A stretch of DNA of 11,163 nucleotides, taken from Woeseia sp. GTDB taxonomy: Bacteria; Pseudomonadota; Gammaproteobacteria; Steroidobacterales; Woeseiaceae. Numbering within the stretch: the first letter of the stretch is position 1; every line of letters starts with the position of its first letter. The notes beneath the pieces are model-generated. The model saw nothing but the letters and a program-made list of their open reading frames with translations. It searched no databases and had not been told where the DNA came from. Positions 6,071 through 11,163 of the stretch are shown piece after piece. Made by a program: the position numbers and the translations under genes. The stretch is taken from the NCBI GenBank assembly GCA_018701055.1, contig JABIUH010000155.1, forward strand, positions 1-11,163. Reading direction: 5' to 3'.

Positions 6071-7411
6071 CTAGTCGCGGTTGAGCTCATTCCCGGCGAC
6101 AAACACTTTGTTTATGGAGTGGGTCGCTTGAATGTCTTCCAGTGGATTCTCATCTAGTACGACAAAATCTGCCCAACGTCCAGCCGCAAGAATTCCGACG
6201 TCGTCTAAGTCGACACAATCGGCAGCCACTGATGTCGCGCTTAGCAGTATTTGTTCAGGCGTGAGACCTGAGTCGGCCATCAAGTCGAATTCCATATGCT
6301 CGAAATAGCCTAAAAATCTTCCACCCGGGCCAGTGTCAGTGCCAAAAGCGATCGGCACGCCAGCATCCGCAACGATCTTTAAGTTTTCCTTCGCTTGCTG
6401 CAGCGCTAGCTTATAACCTGCCGCTGTTGGGCTGGACGCCACGCCTGCCATAAACGCAGGGTCACTGACGCGTTCAATTTCACTTTGTTTCGCGCCCTCA
6501 AGAAAAAATGGATCATCGAAGAAGTCGGGACGGCTCTCATATACGAAAGTTGAGACTTCGCGCGTCAAGGTCGGAACATAGCAGATGCCAGATTCGAGCA
6601 TTGCATCAGTGAATGCCGCAGTTACTTTCTGATCTCGAACAGAGTGCGCGATTAGATCGGTGCCCATGTCGAGAAGTCGCAGTGCATCGTCCATGTAAAA
6701 TATGTGTGTCGCGACCGGGAGGCCCGCGTTATCCGCAACGGTCATCGCCGCTGCGATCGCATCCCAGGGCATTTTTGTGCCATTACCAAGATTGTCATCA
6801 ACACGCAGTTTAATCCAGTCGGCACCAATGCGAACATTGGCTTTAGCAATTGCAGTGGCTTCCTCTGGCGCATTGCCAGCAACGACCTCTCCTGCGAGTC
6901 TGACTCGAGCGTGCTTGAGATCTGCATTTTCGTGCGCATTACGGACTTCAAATGCTTCACCACCGGCGCCGCCCAGGCTCACGACACTCGTCACGCCGTA
7001 GCGTGCATATAAAGAAAGGTCACCCCGAATGCGATCTAAAGAGTTTGTTACCGAATCTTTCGCCCAACGACCTGAAACATGACCGTGGGCATTCACAAAG
7101 CCCGGCACAATCCATTTTCCCTGCAGATCGATCGTTTCCGTTCCTTCCGGCAATGCACTAAATATTCCGACAACACGACCATTTTGTACCACCAGGCTCT
7201 TGCCGGTTTGAACGGGGGCTCCGCTACCGTCCCATATGGATGCGCCAGAATAAGCGACATAACCCTCCGCGGGTGGAGGGGCTATATCCGGCGTTATGAT
7301 GCGCGGTTGAGCGCCTGCTTCGCTTTCAGTAGAAACGGGTGTAGTGTTTTCCGCATCGCCACAGGCGACCAAAACCATTGCGGCAATTACAAGCACTTGA
7401 ATACGAGGCAT
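6071..7411 (-). CDS. Amidohydrolase-superfamily lipoprotein (shorter of two)
   Basis: The 446-residue product is a metal-dependent amidohydrolase of the imidazolonepropionase/prolidase-like type. I chose the ATG at 7411, the third of three close ATGs (7423, 7417, 7411), because GGAG lies 6 bases before it. It then starts MPRIQVLVIAAMVLVAC, a short lipoprotein signal with Cys17. A beta-sandwich N-part (about 50-105) leads to HGH at 109-111, Lys201 in DWIKLR (metal-bridging position), His236 (THIFY), His256 (IAHS) and Asp359 in GTDTG: the full binuclear set. The C-terminal strand part ends with GRWADFVVLDENPLEDI. Related enzymes hydrolyse dipeptides, cyclic amides or lactones; the substrate here cannot be read from sequence. 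It follows the longer amidohydrolase after about 124 bases on the same strand. Confidence 0.88.
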   Translation of the reverse strand: MPRIQVLVIAAMVLVACGDAENTTPVSTESEAGAQPRIITPDIAPPPAEGYVAYSGASIWDGSGAPVQTGKSLVVQNGRVVGIFSALPEGTETIDLQGKWIVPGFVNAHGHVSGRWAKDSVTNSLDRIRGDLSLYARYGVTSVVSLGGAGGEAFEVRNAHENADLKHARVRLAGEVVAGNAPEEATAIAKANVRIGADWIKLRVDDNLGNGTKMPWDAIAAAMTVADNAGLPVATHIFYMDDALRLLDMGTDLIAHSVRDQKVTAAFTDAMLESGICYVPTLTREVSTFVYESRPDFFDDPFFLEGAKQSEIERVSDPAFMAGVASSPTAAGYKLALQQAKENLKIVADAGVPIAFGTDTGPGGRFLGYFEHMEFDLMADSGLTPEQILLSATSVAADCVDLDDVGILAAGRWADFVVLDENPLEDIQATHSINKVFVAGNELNRD

Positions 7412-7438
7412 TTTCATCTCCATACGGGGGCCAGCCTG

Positions 7439-7567
7439 GTGACTGTAACCTACCGCTTTTTACGCGACGACTACCATTGGGATGAATTTCTGGTAAAAAC
7501 GAAAGTCGCCGACGATCAACCTAAGGACATCGAGTTTAACGTTCGGCTTCCTGAGCCGTCTGAATAA
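7439..7567 (+). pseudogene. Protein-like C-terminal fragment of unknown origin
   Basis: The plus-strand frame from a GTG at 7439 to TAA at 7565-7567 reads VTVTYRFLRDDYHWDEFL, then VKTKVADDQPKDI, then EFNVRLPEPSE. It fills the gap between the two amidohydrolase genes, where no other coding explains it, and overlaps the last 32 bases of the longer one tail to tail. Its even mix of aromatic, acidic and basic residues looks like a genuine C-terminus. No ribosome binding site or start is evident. It may be the end of a gene removed by rearrangement, or chance. I do not recognise the family. Confidence 0.3.
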
Positions 7568-9011
7568 GAACATTCAGCGCTGCTCGATCCAAATACTTCC
7601 CTTTTGTTACAACGCCTGCGATCTGTTTGGTGTTGGCAATGTTCTCTAGTGGGTTAGCATCCAGCAACAACATATCTGCGCGCATACCGACGTTAATCGA
7701 ACCCATTTCATCCTGTAACGAAAAGTACTCAGCAGGTCGCACCGTCGCGGACTGAAGCGCTTCAAGCGGGGTAAGTCCTGCGAGCACCAGCATTTCCAAT
7801 TCAGAGTGCAAACTGTAACCGGGGACGGCAATGGCGATCGGTGTATCGGTGCCTGCGCCAATCGGTACGCCGGCTTGATGTGCGCGGCCAGTCAAAAACA
7901 GATACCAGTCGGACTCAGTCGTATCGGTGTCTTCCGGTGGACTCGCCGCCTGTATTGCGGTCGATTCCCGCCAATCATCGCCAGCAATGGCGGGAAGTCT
8001 TGATAGCGCGTCTTGCCAATCGTCACGTAAATATGGGGGCATGTGACTCATGGACGCGAGACGCAACGTCGGCACTTGCGTCGTTGAAGAAAGTGCTTCC
8101 AATGTTCTGTCGCAACGCTCTTCATCATAGTTTTGAATCGCAGGCACACGCTGCAAGCTGTGCAGAGATGAGCGCAATTCGAAACCGGAGAGGCCCTCTG
8201 CGTTCTTGAGTTTTTCCAAACGAGTCTCGTGCAATTCGGGTGAATTACTCGCGCAGTCCATTTCAATATTGCGCAAGTGTTCGATTGAATCGACCAAAGG
8301 ACCTGCCGCGCCTGCGCGCATGGAAAGCGGGACGTGAGAATCAATCGGCAGCTCGTGTTCGTTGGCTGCTTCTACTAATGCTTCGAAAACGGCGGGGCTA
8401 ACCATTTCGTAAATTTTAATGAAATCGACGCCCTGGGCTTTAAGGTCGGCGACCATCGCTTTTGCCTCGTCGGGCGTAGCATTTCGCGTGCCAATCTCCG
8501 GCCGAGAGTCTCCGTCATAAACAACGAATTGGCCGTCCAACAATGGGCCGGCAAAATAAACGCGAGGGGCAAGAGCGTCCTCAGCACGCATTTCCTCAAC
8601 GATTGGCAGCATTTTGTGCATTAAACCACCGGTATCGCGGACACTCGTGATTCCATAAGAAAGAAACAGCGCTGGCATGCTTTTGGTAAAGCGGTCATCG
8701 TATGAGAGATGCACGTGGAAATCCCAGAGGCCTGGAATTAAAAACTTGTCAGTGCCGTCGATCACCACTGCGACGTCCGTTGCAACATCGGAGTTGTTGA
8801 CCGCAACAATTTCATCGCCATCAAAAATAACCGTCTGGTTTTCGCGAACTCCGTTGACTGCATCGATAACCGTCACATTAGTGACCGCAGTTCCGGTGGA
8901 CGGTGGGATTGGATCAGATTGGCATGCGGCAGTGAGCAGCGTCGCAACTATTGTTATCGCTCGGCACAATTGTCCTATCGTCAAGTACGACGCAGTTTCT
9001 GAATAACGCAT
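7536..9011 (-). CDS. Amidohydrolase-superfamily lipoprotein (longer of two)
   Basis: This 491-residue protein belongs to the same superfamily as its downstream neighbour but is only distantly similar. Residues 1-30 form a signal ending LLTAAC, with Cys30 as the probable lipidation site. Metal-site residues are H99 and H101 in DFHVHL, Lys199 in VDFIKIYE, His226 (DSHVP), His245 (IEHL) and Asp389 in GAGTDTP. The C-terminal region GMRADMLLLDANPLENI is typical of imidazolonepropionase-like amidohydrolases and Xaa-Pro or arginine carboxypeptidase-type relatives. A variable, mostly helical insert (about 255-380) lies between the last His and the Asp and could shape substrate choice. The ATG at 9011 is preceded by AAGGGG at a short 4-base spacing. 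It lies 63 bases behind the M55 gene and ahead of the shorter amidohydrolase, all on one strand. Confidence 0.88.
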   Translation of the reverse strand: MRYSETASYLTIGQLCRAITIVATLLTAACQSDPIPPSTGTAVTNVTVIDAVNGVRENQTVIFDGDEIVAVNNSDVATDVAVVIDGTDKFLIPGLWDFHVHLSYDDRFTKSMPALFLSYGITSVRDTGGLMHKMLPIVEEMRAEDALAPRVYFAGPLLDGQFVVYDGDSRPEIGTRNATPDEAKAMVADLKAQGVDFIKIYEMVSPAVFEALVEAANEHELPIDSHVPLSMRAGAAGPLVDSIEHLRNIEMDCASNSPELHETRLEKLKNAEGLSGFELRSSLHSLQRVPAIQNYDEERCDRTLEALSSTTQVPTLRLASMSHMPPYLRDDWQDALSRLPAIAGDDWRESTAIQAASPPEDTDTTESDWYLFLTGRAHQAGVPIGAGTDTPIAIAVPGYSLHSELEMLVLAGLTPLEALQSATVRPAEYFSLQDEMGSINVGMRADMLLLDANPLENIANTKQIAGVVTKGKYLDRAALNVLIQTAQEAER

Positions 9012-9074
9012 GTTTCCCCTTATTATTAATTAGGACCACAGTTCAACTCTGACTCTTTTTCTGGCTCAATAATT

Positions 9075-10058
9075 TTATGGTTCCAGATCGATTCGAAAAT
9101 TTGTAACGAAAGTCAGAAAATTCGACACTTCAATGATGTCTTCGCCAACGAATCGAATCGTGTGCGAGTTAACGCGTTCCACATTCGGCAAATAGCCAAG
9201 CAATTCAACCGGTCGATAGTGTTTCAAACTAAGCTCGAGTTCTATCGGTGTATCTAAAACATACGGCTTAAATTCGTCAATTCGATCGATAGCGGATTTA
9301 GTTCGCGTACGAATCACTTCATACCCCGCTTCGGGTGTCAGGGTCTCTGCAGAATGAAACCCTTTTGACCATTTGACCACGGCGCCTTCAATATCCCCTA
9401 TCAACACCTGGTTCTCAGCCACCGCTACATCATCGCCTGAGACCATAATGACCGGCACTCCGTAGTGACCGGCCGCCGCGGCTGCCATGCTACCTTCGGT
9501 CATTTCGATGCCGTTCAAACGCAAGCCAGTGATACTGGCGCTCGACATTGTGTGTGCTCGAACACCACGCATGTTGGCGGTACTGGCGTGGTAACCGAGA
9601 AAAATGACACCATCGAATGTTTCGTCAATACCGGCCATCATGGCGAGCTCTCTGGGCCAGGAACGAACGACGGTTACGTCATCCGGTAGTTTGTCAATGA
9701 GTAGATTTTGTCCGTTGCCATGTGAATCACTGATGACGAACTCAGTCGCACCTGCGGCTCTGGCAGCGTCTATCGCAGCATTGACCTCTGCGGTCATAAA
9801 CTCACGGAAACGCTCATACTCAAAACTACCTGGCCCTAGTTGATCACCCGAAACGGCACCGACTACGCCTTCCATATCGGAGGAGATGTAAATCTTCAGG
9901 CCATTGTCCTGCCCTTGTGCCGTAGTGGTCAGCAAGACAGTGCACGCCAAGGTCACTATAGTGCAAATTACCGACGCTTTCTGCGCAAGGATTTGCGCCG
10001 AAGGTCGCAATGCGCCGAGCAGGCGCTCAGATGTCCAAGTCCACTGATTATTTCTCAT
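9075..10058 (-). CDS. Exported M55-family D-aminopeptidase-like protein
   Basis: The 327-residue product belongs to peptidase family M55, whose model B. subtilis DppA removes N-terminal D-residues from peptides such as D-Ala-D-Ala. Visible family motifs are IYISSDMEGVVG with D61 and E63, SDSHG with H113, GYHA with H157, AHTMS with H169, and NGIEMTEGSMAAAAAGHYGV with E185 or E188, followed by SGDD. D61, E63, H113 and H157 keep the spacing of the DppA zinc ligands. Unlike cytoplasmic DppA, it starts with about 50 extra residues containing a hydrophobic segment (SVICTIVTLACTVLLTTTA) and AQG as a possible cleavage site. The ATG at 10058 was chosen because a longer frame to 10157 adds 33 polar residues and no ribosome binding site. 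The n-region is unusually long (about 28 residues). It heads the minus-strand hydrolase run. Confidence 0.87.
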   Translation of the reverse strand: MRNNQWTWTSERLLGALRPSAQILAQKASVICTIVTLACTVLLTTTAQGQDNGLKIYISSDMEGVVGAVSGDQLGPGSFEYERFREFMTAEVNAAIDAARAAGATEFVISDSHGNGQNLLIDKLPDDVTVVRSWPRELAMMAGIDETFDGVIFLGYHASTANMRGVRAHTMSSASITGLRLNGIEMTEGSMAAAAAGHYGVPVIMVSGDDVAVAENQVLIGDIEGAVVKWSKGFHSAETLTPEAGYEVIRTRTKSAIDRIDEFKPYVLDTPIELELSLKHYRPVELLGYLPNVERVNSHTIRFVGEDIIEVSNFLTFVTNFRIDLEP

Positions 10059-10115
10059 TATTGCCCCGAGTTTATTCTTGTAATTGAAACTTAGCACAGG
10101 GCGACCATGAGGTTC

Positions 10116-10121
10116 GGTCAA
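10116..10121 (-). promoter_or_regulatory. Weak -35-like element for the M55 gene
   Basis: TTGACC on the minus strand matches TTGACA at five of six positions and points towards the M55 gene. At 17 bases the -10 would be TGTGCT, a poor match (three of six). It is the best -35-like word found in the 116-base divergent gap and is offered only as a candidate. Confidence 0.22.
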
Positions 10122-10129
10122 AAGAAGCC

Positions 10130-10138
10130 TGTTAGAAT
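10130..10138 (+). promoter_or_regulatory. Candidate extended -10 promoter for the NPP gene
   Basis: TGTTAGAAT fits the extended -10 pattern TGnTATAAT with one change. Transcription would begin near 10145, leaving a leader of about 30 bases that contains the ribosome binding site GGAG at 10164-10167. No good -35 is present, which an extended -10 can tolerate. Confidence 0.4.
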
Positions 10139-10174
10139 TCGTAGCCAATAAGAACAATAAGTGGGAGCGGCGCG

Positions 10175-11163
10175 ATGCGTAGTTTGGGGTGGGTATTCTT
10201 TTTAAGTTGGATCGCGGGTTGCGCTGCGGGATCCGGCGGAATCAACACCGTCGAGCAACGCGATAAACCCACGTTGATTTTGATATCAATAGACGGCTTT
10301 CGCTGGGACTATCAGGACCTTTACGAGACGCCTACATTAGATTGGATTGCCGAAAATGGCGTTCGCGCCGATGCGCTGATTCCAGTCTTTCCCACGCTAA
10401 CTTTTCCAAATCACTACTCCATCGCAACCGGCCTGTATCCTGCAAACCACAAACTCATTGGCAACAATTTTCCAAGCCCAGATCGCTCGAGATTTTATAG
10501 CATGGGGGATTGGCAGGCCGTACAGGACGGCAGTTGGTACGGTGGTCGGCCCATTTGGGTTGCGGCAGAAGAAAACGGCATGGTCAGCGCCGCGTACTAC
10601 TTTGTGGGCACAGAGGCGCCGGTCAGCAATATTCCTTTGACTTATTGGCATCGGTTTGATGCATCGGTTCCGGGAGAGGCCCGCGTCGAAAAAGTGATTG
10701 AATGGCTGTCTATGTCAGACGACAAACGCCCGCATATGATTACGCTTTACTTTGAAGATGTGGATACGGCGACTCACATTCATGGACCGGGGTCTCCTGA
10801 AAGCATCGCTGCAATCAAACGGACAGACGGTTACCTCCAAAAGTTGATGACGGGAATAGACAATACCGCGGTGGCGGATAGTACCTATGTCGTCGTTGTG
10901 TCGGATCATGGTCAGGGCACTTTCATTCAAGATCAACCAGCATTCGTCATCGAAGACGTTGCCAATTTGGATGACATGGTTGTTGTTGATCACGGCACGT
11001 CAGCATTTCTTTATCTGCAGGAACCCAATCCGGAAAGGGCGCAGAAAGTACGCGACGCTATCAACGCAAGCTGGCGCCATGGTAAAGCTTATCTGCGACA
11101 AGATACGCCTACTGATTGGCACGTTCCGGCGGACTCCGATTTTGCAGACGTGATTCTACAGGC
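10175..11163 (+). CDS. Nucleotide pyrophosphatase/phosphodiesterase lipoprotein (runs off the window)
   Basis: The frame is open from ATG 10175 to the window end, giving the first 329 residues. GGAG stands 7 bases before the start. MRSLGWVFFLSWIAGC is a lipoprotein signal with Cys16. The rest is an alkaline-phosphatase-superfamily NPP domain: LISIDGFRWDY with metal ligand D40, TLTFPNHYSIATGLYPANHK with nucleophile T76, IGNNF with N97, DVDTATHIHGPGS with D197 and H201, and SDHGQG with D244 and H245. These spacings match the two-zinc site known from bacterial NPP. The third zinc-site His, expected near the C-terminus, is beyond the window. Such enzymes cleave nucleotide and other phosphodiester bonds, so a periplasmic or surface role in nucleotide or phosphate scavenging is likely. 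It diverges from the M55 gene across 116 bases. Confidence 0.92.
   Translation, partial: MRSLGWVFFLSWIAGCAAGSGGINTVEQRDKPTLILISIDGFRWDYQDLYETPTLDWIAENGVRADALIPVFPTLTFPNHYSIATGLYPANHKLIGNNFPSPDRSRFYSMGDWQAVQDGSWYGGRPIWVAAEENGMVSAAYYFVGTEAPVSNIPLTYWHRFDASVPGEARVEKVIEWLSMSDDKRPHMITLYFEDVDTATHIHGPGSPESIAAIKRTDGYLQKLMTGIDNTAVADSTYVVVVSDHGQGTFIQDQPAFVIEDVANLDDMVVVDHGTSAFLYLQEPNPERAQKVRDAINASWRHGKAYLRQDTPTDWHVPADSDFADVILQ

Noticed and set aside
5551..6084. 177-codon plus-strand frame overlapping the MBL gene
   Set aside because: It is in another frame of the well-supported MBL gene, and its tail after 5924 is basic, low-complexity and without family features.
10059..10157. Upstream extension of the M55 protein to ATG 10157
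   Set aside because: It adds 33 residues unlike a signal peptide, with no ribosome binding site, and would cover most of the divergent promoter gap.
1..11163. CRISPR array, phage-defence or toxin-antitoxin system
   Set aside because: No regularly spaced repeats, Cas, restriction, toxin or antitoxin proteins were seen. The repeats present are isolated inverted or two-copy tandem repeats.

Overview
The window looks like chromosomal DNA of a Gram-negative bacterium, most likely a gammaproteobacterium. The GlmS and GlmU proteins are of proteobacterial type, with E. coli-like lengths and motifs. Five proteins carry export signals, at least four of them lipoprotein signals with a lipobox cysteine, and several short dispersed repeats of a proteobacterial kind lie between genes. 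No rRNA, tRNA, CRISPR array or phage gene is visible. The genus cannot be fixed from the sequence.

Left edge (1-664): the last 51 codons of an IS3-family transposase run in from outside. The right end of that element appears to have cut a small TM2-domain membrane-protein gene on the minus strand, leaving only its first ~45 codons. A 349-base gene-free stretch follows, with an 8-bp hairpin and, just behind glmS, a 20-bp tandem repeat whose second unit extends into a 9-bp hairpin.

Core block (665-4017, minus strand): glmU then glmS, the two enzymes that make UDP-N-acetylglucosamine for peptidoglycan and LPS. All the catalytic motifs I looked for are intact. glmU starts with TTG behind a strong AAGGAG ribosome binding site. 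The 261 bases upstream of glmU hold several inverted repeats rather than the ATP-synthase gene often found next to glmU.

Accessory block (4279-11163): an unrecognised lipoprotein, a MITE-like inverted-repeat remnant, and then a group of predicted exported hydrolases. These are a metallo-beta-lactamase-fold enzyme (plus strand), two amidohydrolase-superfamily lipoproteins and an M55 D-aminopeptidase-like protein (all minus strand, probably one transcription unit in the order M55, long amidohydrolase, short amidohydrolase), and, divergent from M55, the first 329 codons of a nucleotide pyrophosphatase/phosphodiesterase lipoprotein. The M55, amidohydrolase and NPP families all act on small peptides, cyclic amides or phosphodiesters. 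The simplest reading is periplasmic or surface scavenging of peptide, amide and nucleotide material. No established multi-gene system with this composition is known to me; a joint pathway is inference.

The most noteworthy observations are the IS-truncated TM2 gene, the M55 peptidase carrying an export signal, the hydrolase cluster itself, a protein-like fragment at 7439-7567 that no neighbouring gene explains, and the dispersed repeat structures.
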